Assembly (NCBI GenBank): GCA_028551475.1
Contig: CM052356.1
Location: 25,571,884-25,635,883, forward strand
Source of the DNA: Casuarina equisetifolia
Lineage: Eukaryota; Streptophyta; Magnoliopsida; Fagales; Casuarinaceae
Length of the DNA stretch: 64,000 nucleotides
Direction: 5' to 3'
The notes beneath the pieces were generated by a model. The model made no database searches. It was not told the DNA's origin and was given only the letters and a program-made list of their open reading frames with translations. This document shows, piece by piece, positions 13,601-25,589 of the stretch. The position numbers and the translations under genes are program-made. Positions within the stretch are counted from its first letter, which is position 1. Each line of letters starts with the position of its first letter.

Positions 13601-16600
13601 TGAAATGATGATGAGTATTTGACATAAATGAATATATATTAAACATTGAAGACAAGGGCTTGTATCCATCTTCACACTATATCTTTCCTCCTTCAAATGT
13701 TCCATCTCAGTTCCTTCTCTAGCATCTCATTCCGTTACGTTAGTGTCTTATCACACTCCATCAATATTCAAACTGGATAAGTATTTTGGCTTTCACGACC
13801 AATCTTGGACTCTTCCAAATTGAAATATTAACAAATCGAACATAAATAGAATCCTAAAACCAATTAATGATTGGGCGATTGGCTGATTGGCATGCCAGTA
13901 ATCATTGATCACAATCTGGTCTTACTTGATAACATCACTTGGACTCATTGATTCAAACTAACTAATGTTCGGAATTATTATGCTTCTTACATGCGTGGAA
14001 GTACTTTCTCAACCATATCCCAGAATGTCTTGTATTTTCCTCCATTCCCTCGGATTGCACCTAACCCAGTTTTGAGCCAAACCTCACATGCACATGTTGG
14101 GGGAAACAAAAAGGAGAAAAAAAAGAAACAGAAAGCGCATGAGAGAAGAGAGAAGAAAATAGCGGTGATGCGAGGAAGAAGGAATATACATTGCGCATGG
14201 AAGAGGGGAATCAGAATGTCCAAAACTAGGAGTAAACAAAAAAAATTAGGTAACATGTTTGCAGGCAAACATCGTCAGAAATAGTACGATGGGATTCGAC
14301 ATGATCCGTCGGGTTCGAATGGACAAGAGACAACTAGCCTATCAGCAGCCCTATGCACATTGTACCCAAGGCCCACTTGAATCTCGTCAGCCACTGCACT
14401 CCCACAAAACCACGGGCCGGCCGAAACCCTAAGCGCCTCCGTTGCGTATTTCCGCAGGTTTGTGTTCCTCATTACCTTCCAAAATCAAACCGTAATTATA
14501 TAACGAGAGATTCCAACAAATGATGATGAAACCAAGGACAGGAACAAGATTTATATTTTTCTGCTCTTGTCAAATATGAATATGAGTTTGTCTTTTAACA
14601 CAACTGGTTCTTTTTAATTTGACGAATTCCATGCGAATATTTTCGAAAATAGTTATTTACGTAACGAGTTAAAATAAAAGAAACGGACAAAACTCATGTT
14701 GAAAATTGTTGACCTAAAGGAACAATAATTTACAAAGGCCACGTAGCTTTGAGATGACAACCATGACAATTAATCTAGTTTTATTGTTTAAGAATTTTCA
14801 CTCTCTGAAAACGTTTGCAGTTTTACAATCTTTAGATTCAGTAGGTAGGAAATAAATGATTGATGAGTCTTAATCTAAGAAGTTCTTTTTTTTTTTTTCC
14901 CCTTAAAAAAGATAAATGATCCTGGCTTGATATGGACGTTTTCAACCATTCCCTCTATCTATCCCCAACTGATCAATCATCAATCGTCATTTTGTTAAAT
15001 CTCTATCACAATTAATTTGAAAAGGTGGTTAACTTTATTCGTCTTGTGACACAAAGGGGTTACAATGTACTTGGACTATTAATATCAACCGTTGATCATG
15101 AGATATTTGTGAAAACGAAGGGAAATCTAGATAAAAGTGGGCCTAACCTATGATTTGGACGAGCCTTCATCTCATTTCAACTGTCATCATCCGACTGGAT
15201 CAGACCAATGCAAATGCTTGAACAATGCTCAATAATAAGTTAAAGACGTTAAACTTTTGTTAAAAGTGATCACAAGTTTGGACATTTTCATGTGACATCT
15301 TGGGTACTTTGTCATAGATAAAGACCGGATCTATAACTTTTTCTTTTACCGCATGAGTTTTTATCCAATGGGAAGAAATCCCGGCAACCTATTTGGCTGG
15401 AAAAGGTGGCTCTTCACGCTGGATATGGTTCAAAGGTTTTAAATGACGAGGTTGATGCATTTGTTCCATCCATGGTAAGAGCTTTTGAGGCTCTGGAGGG
15501 CTCCAGTATTATGATGACTCGTGACTACTCTTTGTTGGTAATCCATGGAATGAAAGTGATGTTGCCAAAACCATGGTTTCCAATGTGCGGCTCCTGGTAT
15601 GGAACATCAGCTGCTGAAGCCTCTGTATAATCTCACGGGTTTGAAGCTGACCTCATTGAAACGACCGATTAGGCAAGCATCGACTTCACCCATCAAAACT
15701 AAAACGAGAAAGATTAAGCCATCCGATACATGAAAATCCAAGTAATTAGACGAATCAACCAGGAAATATATGTCAATAATTGGGATAATTAAAGTTTTTC
15801 GAAAGTTTCAGTCCTTGGTTGAGTCACCATGTTGACCTGCATGGCGAGTTGCATGCGGCAAAATGATGCATGGGCCTCTCACTCATCTTTTTCTGATGTC
15901 TTCGCTGGGATGTGAATCGTATCATTTGCGATGCTTAAGCTCAACCCATCCGTTGCAAGATTGACGTAACAGTTGAATTCGATCCACCAATGGACCCGCA
16001 TGACTTTTCTGAAACTGGATTTGTGCTTGTGGTCCATGGTCGAGCAGCATCTAATCTGTTTTCTGCATGGCCATCATGAATATCGGCCCGGGGTCAGCTT
16101 CTCCTGACCCACGTTCAATCTCCGTAAGGCCTGTTCTGTGGGCGGCCGAGCTTGAACCTAGAACAAGTCTTCAAATGTGACTGCTTTTGTTGAGCTCGCT
16201 CCCGCCTAGGCCTAGACACTAGGCGGTCTGACAAGGTAGTCTGACCTGTGCGTTCACTTAGCCCAAGATCCAACTTAGGAATTTGAAGGTTGTTCTAGTT
16301 TGGGTCCGCAACCTTCTAAGTTCATGTTTGATTGTTCATATTTAGGAATTTTTTGTGTTTGGTCCAAGCCAACTATTTTTATTCATTCACAAATTTTGCT
16401 TCCAAGATTCTTCCAATTCAAATAATTTGATTTTTCTGCTTTCATGCAAAATCAAAACCTTATCTATAAGCCTTATAGTTATATCACACGTACCTAATGA
16501 TTTCCAACTGCTTCTCTTATACCCTTTATTCTAATAATCTTGGCTTAATAAAACTCTAATAGTGTTTAAAATGTTGATGTCAGTAATCACTTTGTTTAAA

Positions 16601-19600
16601 CAAATAATTAGAAACTATTTAAAATGACATCACTTGTCAATATGAAAAAGAGAATCTATTTTCATGTTTTTTTCAATTAAGTTTAAGGTTTGATTTGGCT
16701 TGAGTTGAATTAAGGGAGTAAATGACATAAGAATTATGGCTTGTGAGGAAAAGTCTAATCTATCCCTATTTCTTTATTGAAAACTTTCCTCTTGTGTGAA
16801 ATATAATACAACAAGATATACCAATTATTATAAATAAATATGACTATCAGTGAGATCGTCACACAAGAGTACACAATATTCATATGTAGAAGACCTAAAT
16901 GGAACGAGAACAAAGGCGACGTTGTAGTTTGAAGTATATCTCCTCTAAGCCAAAAACAAATATAAGAGTAATGAAACTTGCATACCAACTCATAGTTAAT
17001 TCAAAATATAGACGCGTAATTATTTTTTATTCCCACTCGTTCGTTAATTGATACCTTCAAGCTTTGAATAATGTTTTGGTGGGTGGCAGTTAGTCGTGAA
17101 TCAGAGGAGTGAAGGCTGCATTTAAGAAGAATATCTAAATGATGTTTTCTTAAATTTTAGGGTTTTAATTTATGAAGAATACAACTACTCTAGTATCGCG
17201 ACACTCTTCCATCACGCGCCAATTTCTCTTCGCACTCCTCACGCTATCCCCTCATCGTCTAAAGGTTACTTGTCAAGCTACGTTTAAAATAGTCTCAACT
17301 AAGGATGTGGATTTATGGGACAACCTGTAACGGCTTATTTAAAAAATAGTTAGAATATAACTAAAAGGGCTGACAATAGATGTAATATATTCCCACGTTA
17401 GGTCTAAGGTATTGCGAGAAAATCATTGGCCGACTAGCTGTAATTGGTTAGAGGGCATAGCGAAAAATGTAAGGCAAATAATTACTAAGAGAAAGCTTTC
17501 CTTTGTAAAAGGTAGTTGATGAATGAAAATTGTTTCGCTTTTTCTATTGGGGATGTGTATGTTTCTCTTTATCATTCCATTCCTTCAAGTTTTGTGATGC
17601 AAATTACGTTTGAGCCTTATTAGGTGGAGCCTGTGAATCCCTTTGAAACCCCACTAAATCCAAGTTCATCGTCCCACCACACCAATCTAATGGCAAATCA
17701 ACATACTTGTTGTCTTTCATTTCTCTGTCTCTCAATGAATTTCACTTAGAAATTGCACATGTTAATTATTTGTTACATGATACTATTTGGCTTCTCTTTA
17801 AAATTCTAAGTTATCATCTTCATGATTTTTGGATAATTTTCACATTGACTAAAAGTTTGATCAACGAATTATTTCTCCAATTTCCAAATAATTTGAAGAT
17901 AGTGTTGAGTATCAAGGGAATTAGGTGAAGCAAAAGTGTTTGTTTTGAGTTCTTTATCAATGAGATTGCTTTTGTTTTAGTTATAATGCATTTGTTAGCC
18001 AGTAAAGGTTTTCATTAAGTTGTAAACTTCGTTGATCTAATGCTTTTACACTATAAAGGTTTTGGGAGGTTTTACTATACATAAAATTTTATAGTTTGGT
18101 TTTCTCTCTAAATACTTTTCTAGGGGACCAAAAGAAACAGTCATGTTGGTTATCTGAGAATGCATTTTCATTTAAGGCACTCACTCTAGCATTTGTCTAT
18201 GCATTGTTTTTTAATTTTTTTTATTAACAGCATGAGAGGGTGCAACTGATCGTTTTTTTTTTTTTTTCTATCTTTTTCTTTTGTTGGGAGAAAGATAAAT
18301 TATATTAATATATATTAAAGTATGGTGACTTTTCTTTTTTACCTTACTTTTAACTTTTATCCTTCGGTTGAACAGGTAATCAAATGAAGCCCCGATTAAT
18401 GCAGAGGATTTTGTAATACTTAACAACTGAGACTGTTCGATTCTTCGCTACATTAGCCATTCACCAATTAGGGAAAAAACAAAACAAGTTGGGAATGCCA
18501 TCTGCATAGATTCGCTGTATGATCCCAGTTGTCAACAGAAGTTTCTAGTTTCTTTATAAAATACTTTAACATTTATCGGGGAAAAAAAAATTGAAGTCAA
18601 TTCCCGGCAGTATCATCCACTAGCTGCGCTGTCTGCCTAGAATGTAGACAGCCAAATGATATACATGCTCTTTTGGGTGGAGCCTTGGGTGATGGGAAAA
18701 CGGAGTAGGTTAGGCAATCGACTGACAAAGATAAAAGACAACATATTATTTACTTAAGTTCTATTTGCCGTTTGAAGTGAATGAACTACAATTGATGTTA
18801 AAGAATTAAAGAAAAAAGTCATACAACGAGCCTATGAATATGACTTTGGCATTGCTTCTGAGCCAGTTTATATCTTTATAAACAAAATCATGTCGAAGAG
18901 TTGTTTTCTTTTCAACGAGAATCTTTTGGGTAGTGAAATTTCCTTTTCCAGTTGGGAAAAAGATAAAAGTAATCTAGTAGATAACCTAGCTGTGTATTGT
19001 GTGCTGTGGGAATTTTCTATTTTTATTTTTATGGCAGACAAACTCGTAAATGACACAATTTTCGCCAGTAATTTTCTTTTTCTGTTGGTTAAATTCACGA
19101 GTTTCTTCAAACCTGAAATTTACTTTCAACCCTTGTTGTAGGAAACTCCTTGATTCGACTGGCATCTTTGCCATGTGGTGTTTACAATGAATTGCCTAGA
19201 TGAATTCTTCCCTTGCGGTGGGCACAGAAGAAGACTGAGAATAAGACCTGAAGCTCAAGCTTAGGTAATGTTGGCTTGTGGAGACGTATTCAACCGAGGT
19301 TAATCCTCGAACAAGTTTTCTTATTGTTATTTCAATCTTGCTCTTCTTTTCATGTCTTGATTGTCCAAGAACCGCAGATAGCTACGCTGATTTTCAACTT
19401 CCAGTCGTGGTCGTGGAGATGAGCTTGATTGGGACGTTACGATGGTAGGCATGGCGCGGCAGGACTTATCCTTTGGTATTTTTTATGAGACACAATAAAA
19501 CAAATATTATATAACTTTTTCAATTAATATTTTGACATTCGATTCTAAATTTTGAAAGATATTTATTGCTTATTGTCTTGGTAATCTCATAGCCACATAA

Positions 19601-19734
19601 GTGGCATGATTTGAACAACTGTAGCACACGTTTGACTACAAGTACAAAATACCAACTCGTTTCCTTTTAACTATCATATATGATCACTTCATAATTTTTC
19701 ATAAAGAGTCTTTAAATACCATTAAAAGCATTTT
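10604..19734. other. Long stretch without a recognisable gene
   Basis: About 9 kb of AT-rich DNA. Open frames are short and none matched a family I know. A short GA microsatellite lies at 11550-11571. The stretch 15406-15630 is open for 74 codons in the plus direction but I could not assign it. Decayed transposon sequence is likely here but not provable by eye. Confidence 0.4.
11550..11571. repeat. GA dinucleotide microsatellite
   Basis: Eleven uninterrupted AG/GA units. Confidence 0.9.
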
Positions 19735-20600
19735 TTAAATAAATATGCAAGATTATTCATCTAAGAATAAGAAAATATAAATGCTTAGGGACATACCAAA
19801 ATATTATAAACTCATTTAAGAGAAATCAAGGTAGAAATCCTCCAACTATGATATAATAAGATATTTATTTAAAAGAATTAAATATTCCTAAATAGATATA
19901 TTTTCATATACTACTTTCCTATTTTTCTCAACATGATTAAAATCTCAATAGTCTTATATTAGAAGCATTTACAATTATATTTAGACCATCTACAATTGAT
20001 ACGTACCAATAAGTTTTATAGTCTAATTTTTTCCTTTATTACTTTAATCATCTATTATAATTTAGAATTTAAGTCGTTGTTAATCATGCAAAGGCCATCT
20101 TATGCAAGATACTTCACTAAATTTGCTTAATTCAAGTATATTAAAAAAAATAAGTAAGACCTATTTTCAACTTGAGATTGATAAAAATTATAATATAAAT
20201 CAGTTTAAGAGAGTTATCGATATAACATTTTTACAATTGGAAGTTTGCTCCTACCAATGAGCCATCTAATAAAATTATGTTTACTAACTCTATATGATTA
20301 TATTAAATCATGCCATTGGATCTTAACATTTACTTGGTACAATTTTTTATATGTCTTTTTGCAACAATAAAAAAGTTTGGAAATAGTAAATGTGAGAATT
20401 TGATGTAACTTAAGAAAACCTCTCCAACTTCAAGCCATGTTTCTTTTGATGTCAAGATACATAAATGAAGTTCTAATTTATTTAGTACCATCAATCTATC
20501 TACGCCATAAGGAAAAACTTGGATGGTTGATAAGCTTCTAAAGTGAACACCCTAATAAAATCTTATTCCACACTTGCCATAAAAAATATTTGTAGGTATT
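19735..20600 (-). mobile_element. Decayed LINE relic, 3' part, related to the one at 9.1-10.6 kb
   Basis: The minus strand holds scattered matches, in the same order, to the plus-strand LINE at 9055-10591: VWNKILLG (there LWNKVL), YLDIKRNMA followed by SWRGFLKL (there HLDIKGSMVWSWRGLFKL), then HNFIRWLI, and YNFYQSQVENRSYLFF (there DFYQSHVENKNHLFF). The tail ATGTCCCTAAGCATTT resembles ATGCCCCTATGCTTTT of the other copy. Many stops interrupt the frames. The boundaries are approximate and I found no target-site duplication. Confidence 0.65.
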
Positions 20601-22052
20601 AGATTTCTATTTAACTTAGGATTGCATCTACTGTTGTTAAGAATGCATTTGGTTCTATTTTGCAAGTTCATACAAATCATAACAATCCTCCATACAAATC
20701 CTAACAATTCATGTTCTCTAGTTATTGGAAATTTAATGTTTTCTACTATTAGTCCAAGGTTTGATATTTCCCAAGCAGCGAGAGTAGTGTGTGGCACACA
20801 TGACAGTTTAAGGAAGATGCACGAGCAAAAACCAAGTGGATAATGAGGTGTTTAAAGAGAGCTTTCACATGGACCACTTATGCGTTTTTCTTCGAAGGTT
20901 TACATATTGCCTAACTCCTAATAAATTTACGGAATCTACTCAATAAGTCAAAATATGTCACAATTTTTTATGTTGTCGTTATCAAATATCAAATCACATA
21001 CTTTCGAACTATTGGTGTAGAAGCTTCAAAACAACAGAAATTCATCCTTGCGTTCGGATTGTCCTTACTTGTGAAGACATTCCCTATGTGAAAATTTTGA
21101 TCTTTATGGTAATTGTCCATAGGCTGGTCAAGAGCGGCATCTCCAATGCTTCTCTTATTAGGAAGTCTTTCAGATGGTTTGAGTGTAAGGGACATTTAAT
21201 CAAAGTTTGACACTGGATTTCATTTTTTATAACTATACTGTTTAAGGATTGAACTGTTTGGATTCTAAGTGTAGGATTAGTTTGACATTTTACTAATGTC
21301 GAGTAAAGATTAAATTCACTTGTAGAGAGAAAGATTAAATGATGTTATACTTTTTCCTAACCAAAAACCGTTGTCAATTGTTATGATTGCTGTTTTGTTC
21401 TCATTAAACGCATACTGTTTTCTTGTCTTGTTCTCTTTAACAAAGTAATAATGTATCTATGGAAAGAAAAGGTCACAAATAAATCCTTTTGGCCACAGGA
21501 GCCTACCCTTTTAGACTTTTGTGACTGCAGAAGAGTCGAAGAACTAACCCTAAATTCCAAGTGAAAGTCAATCTTCTGCATCTTCAGTCTTTGCTGATGT
21601 GCATGTTTACCAAACTGATCTTAGCTCCGACAAGCTTGATAAGGAAGCTGGTATTGTGTGGATGCCATTGCCGACTCACAAAGGAATTTTGGGGAGTCGT
21701 GAAAGAAAGATACAAAAAGAAATGAGCGGCAGCCTGGGGAATATTGTATGATTGCGAAATTCAGAAATGCTTTGGAAGTTTTATTGGACTCTATCGTGCA
21801 CAGCCATTGACCACTCTTGATCTAATCAAATCCAGTAATTAGCCCAGCCATACAAAGATAAACCCGGAGAAGAGTGAAGCCCCAAAACTCCTCGTTTTCA
21901 ACCACACACCTCGCCAGTCCATACACGGCGGGACAACCATGATACTTGGCAGCCACGTCCAGACATCCTCCTATTCCCTTTAGTTTTTCTCGAAACGAGG
22001 ATAGCATCATCGTCCTGATACGACGATGGGTCACTTGTGGACCCCATGCTCT
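20601..22052. other. Intergenic region upstream of the ATL gene
   Basis: No recognisable gene. The last part is probably the upstream regulatory region of the RING-H2 gene that starts at 22320. A short open plus-strand stretch around 21590-21720 is unassigned. Confidence 0.4.
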
Positions 22053-22060
22053 TTATAAGT
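22053..22060 (+). promoter_or_regulatory. Candidate TATA box of the ATL gene
   Basis: CTTTATAAGTC sits about 265 bases upstream of the start codon at 22320, which would give a leader of roughly 230 nt. Motif and position only. Confidence 0.4.
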
Positions 22061-22319
22061 CAAACGGAGGCCGTGCCCTGCAATCTCATTGAATCTTCCC
22101 CAACCGGCCAAGAAGGATTTAGAACCAAAAAGATAGAAAGAAAAACTGGTAGACCAGAAGCCTAGTTCTCTCTCGCTTCTTTATATTATATGCTTTATAC
22201 CGCCAGCGCTGACCCTGAAACTCTCTCAGAGGGGCGTGGTCACCGGGATGCCTTTTGCTTTTTCTGCTTTCATCAACAAAGACATCATTGAGCTCTGTAG
22301 CAGCCAAAACTGATGAGTG

Positions 22320-23477
22320 ATGACAGTCCAGAGGCATAATCAGAGCCGTTCCATCTCCACAATTTTCAAATTCAACCATGGGATCTTTTGGCTGGTCAAG
22401 CTGCTTATTCTCTACCAAATGCCACCTTACGCCACGGCACAGAACGATGGCGCACCGATGCCAAACCCGTTCGGGGGCTTAACTTTTGACAAACGCGTGG
22501 CCCTTATCATGGTGATCCTCGTCGGCGTATTCTTCATCCTCGGCTTCCTCTCTGTCTACATGCGGCACTGTACAGACCACCACATTCCCAGCCCCCTTGA
22601 CTTTGAGCTCGCCTTCGCTCTCGCTGGTGTCGGCCGAAGCTCTCGCCGAGCGCGTGGCCTGGACTCGGCCACCATCGGGACCTTCCCCACTTTTGTCTAC
22701 TCCACCGTGAAGGGGTTGAAGATCGGTAAGGGCGCCCTCGAGTGCGCTGTGTGCTTGAACGAGTTCGAACACGACGATACGCTGCGTTTGCTACCCCAGT
22801 GCAGCCACGTTTTCCACACCGATTGCATCGACGCCTGGTTAGCTTCTCACACCACGTGCCCGGTTTGTCGGGCCAACCTGATCCCCGGACCGGGAGAGAG
22901 CCAATCTTCTATCATACAAATTCTTGACCGGGACAACGATTCGGATCAACCTGATATTAGATCCGATGAGGATGGCAGACAGGCTCCTGTTGCGAGTAAT
23001 CAGAACGGCGACTTAGAATCCCCCAACGTGAACTTTGTGAATCATGGAGATAGGGTCAATCGTAACCCTCCGTTTAGGTCTCGGTCAACCGGGTTTAGAC
23101 TCGCCGGGATATTCCCACGATCACACTCAACTGGTCACTTGCTGGTTCAACCGAGCGAGAACCACGAGAGGTTTACGCTAAGGTTAGACGACGAGGCACG
23201 GAGTCGGCTGATGAACTCGACCTTGAACCGAGCGAAAAGTTGCGTGGCATTCCCTCGGGTGAGGAGTTCGAGGAGGGGATACAGAAGTGCCAGTGGGGGC
23301 ACTGGGCGTGGGAGGAACTATCTGCTCGCCGACCGCTTCGTTCCGTCGGACCGGTGGCGATTTTCTTTCACTCCCAGTTTCATGCAGTGGGCCAGTTCGG
23401 TCCGTTCAACGAAAACGGAGATAGACTACGAGGGAGAACGCTCGTCCGATCGACTCCGGCCGGAGAGTCAAAATTAG
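22320..23477 (+). CDS. ATL-family RING-H2 E3 ubiquitin ligase (ATL6/ATL31-like)
   Basis: Single exon, 385 aa, starting at the first ATG of the open frame. Residues about 20-40 are hydrophobic and may act as a signal sequence, followed by TAQNDG. A clear membrane segment lies at about 60-80 (VALIMVILVGVFFILGFLSV). The GLD motif is at 113-115. The RING-H2 finger has C142, C145, C161, H163, H166, C169, C180 and C183, with W173 conserved for E2 contact. The long C-terminal tail is rich in Ser and Arg, as in ATL6/ATL31, and repeats RS/RSHSTG-type stretches. ATL proteins sit in plasma or endosomal membrane with the RING in the cytosol, and ATL6/31 act in carbon/nitrogen and defence responses. That role is family knowledge and not shown here. 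Local GC content is clearly above the surroundings. Confidence 0.93.
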   Translation: MTVQRHNQSRSISTIFKFNHGIFWLVKLLILYQMPPYATAQNDGAPMPNPFGGLTFDKRVALIMVILVGVFFILGFLSVYMRHCTDHHIPSPLDFELAFALAGVGRSSRRARGLDSATIGTFPTFVYSTVKGLKIGKGALECAVCLNEFEHDDTLRLLPQCSHVFHTDCIDAWLASHTTCPVCRANLIPGPGESQSSIIQILDRDNDSDQPDIRSDEDGRQAPVASNQNGDLESPNVNFVNHGDRVNRNPPFRSRSTGFRLAGIFPRSHSTGHLLVQPSENHERFTLRLDDEARSRLMNSTLNRAKSCVAFPRVRSSRRGYRSASGGTGRGRNYLLADRFVPSDRWRFSFTPSFMQWASSVRSTKTEIDYEGERSSDRLRPESQN

Positions 23478-25589
23478 GTGGTAGCTGGTTTGGTTCATCT
23501 GGGCTTTTGACCCATTCAGATTTACGGGTACATTGTTAACTTTATTTTGCTTATTTTTTCATCTCCATTCTACCTCCAACCACTGAAGAACCAAGCCAGA
23601 AGCGGATGACTTCTGAACAGCTTCTGGAATGGTGGAAAGCGTGCCACGTAAAAGATGGGGTGGTGGAGTTTTGCGGTGAGTTGTGGGGCCACTCCTATGC
23701 ATTTGTAGAGCAGCAATTTACAGAGTGTTTGAGGGATTAAAGAATACAACGCATTTTACCCGTTTTGTGAATACCAAACATTGTTTTCCTTATGTTTTAT
23801 TTGGTTAAATTCCTAAGCTCTTGTTCAAGGATGGAGGCCTTGCGTACTTGTCTTATTTGGGTCAGCGATCTCACTCTTTTGAACTTGACTAGGGAGTTTG
23901 GCCAAACCTCCCCCGATTTTGTGTAAGATCTGTGTGCTTGAAAGGCAATTCACAAAACACGAAACCAGGTTGTTGATCCATTGGAAATAGAAAGTGTGGG
24001 ACAAAAACTGTTTGGTAAATTTGTAGAATTCAAGGATTTTCCAACATCACGCTTATCATTGAAAAATGTTAAAAAATAAAATAAATCATAAGACAACATA
24101 GAACGCTTCATCAAAGAATTATATGCGTTAGTATAAAACATTCAAGGAATCTATTCTGAGCTTCTAAATGACGAGATCGACCTTGTTACTTAATAAGAAT
24201 TAAGAGCTAAACCAAAAGTAATCATTTGTCATTATTGTTTTGAGGGGACCCATCAGTTGTGTCAAAAAGTCAAAAGGCCCGCAATTATGAGTTCCTGTCT
24301 TACGGACACTCTTAACTCTCTGTTGCAACCAGTGTCCTATTATAGTTGGGGGCCTGGCCCAACTCTATTTATTTCAGGATTTGATTGTTATCTTTATCGT
24401 CTTTGATGATGGCAGTCGCCCCACGCCATTGAAGTGCAAGTCCAACACGGTGTACTGCTTTGGCAAGCCTTAATATAATGGTGTTTATGAATTCCAGGAA
24501 AGCAGCTAACATTATCTTCCCAGTAGGCTCTATCATACCGTTCAGAAACGTTGAGCATCCTGCGCCCTATCTTCCCCTCACTGCGCCCTGCTTAACGATT
24601 CATCATACCTCACGCAACCTTAAGGGGCTACTATAATGTGCAAGAAAGTTAATCCCTGCGAGGGTAACTTCATCCTCGCCCTCCCATGAAACTATTTTTG
24701 TTGGGATAACCCAGTCAGCGGTACAGTTGGCTTTCCTAGAACTGTGCACTTGACTGAGTTGGATAAGCCGCATGAAGATCACATGGTCGAAGGAAAAGGG
24801 GCCTACGTGACAGCAAAGGCAAAATACCCCATATCCTGTGGGAGAGAAGAAGTTCCAAAGGAGGAAAGCGGCTGCGGTGAAGACTGCTAAGGATGATAGA
24901 AGAGCTGCAGACAGCAAGAAGTTTTTTGAAGCCAAGTGTTTTTATTTCTTAAGCATTCAAGTCTCTGTATACTTTCGTGTCCTTAATAGTAGTGTAGAAG
25001 AATCCTTGTGGTCAGAGTGAGAGATCACCTATTTTAATCGTTGTTATCTTTGTCTATTTTGTAAATGTTTCAAGTATTTCCTAGTTTTGCTCTTAATTGT
25101 AAGAAAACTACTGAGTTTTTTGCTCCTAATTATCTGTTTTCAAACTCTTTTGCTATAAGTAAAAGGAATTGTTCACTGCAGTAAATCTTCTGTTCTCTGT
25201 TATCTATTAAAGTCAATAGATTTTCTGTGAAAGTCATCACCTTCATTTTTTTTTTCCCTTTCGTTGCGTGTGGATACCTTTTTTTTTTGGCTGATCTTCC
25301 ACACGATTCTCCCATTGCCATTAATGCCATTAGGTACTCTTCCGAATCCCCTACTCAACGTCCTTACCTCACAACCAATCACCCGAGTCCGAACTTAAAC
25401 CCTCACCCTTGCCATCGTCATCTTCTCTAATCCACTCTCTTCACTAGCACCCTTAACTTCGTCTCCTCCACTACCTTTTCATTTTATGATGTTACGAATC
25501 TTAGGATTGGTCAGGTAGTGTTAGGCTTAGACTAGTATTAGATCCAGTAATTGGACCCATATACATAACAATGACAAGTGAATCAAGAT
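23478..25589. other. Intergenic region downstream of the ATL gene
   Basis: The first few hundred bases are likely the 3' untranslated region of the ATL gene. The minus-strand stretch 24935-24603 is open for 110 codons with a hydrophobic N-terminus, but I recognise no family and the rest looks random. Nothing else could be supported. Confidence 0.4.

Noticed and set aside
14275-14472. Minus-strand open frame beginning MRNTNLRKYATEALRVSAG
   Set aside because: Short, no family recognised, no splice extension that continues it.
15406-15630. 74-codon plus-strand open frame starting LHAGYGSKVLNDEVDAFV
   Set aside because: It reads like protein in places but I recognise no family. It has no ATG at its start, no convincing splice partners, and the flanks are closed. 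It may be a decayed exon.
24603-24935. 110-codon minus-strand open frame with a hydrophobic N-terminus
   Set aside because: The signal-like start is suggestive, but the remainder matches nothing I know and the overlapping plus-strand frame is equally plausible. It is not supported as a gene.
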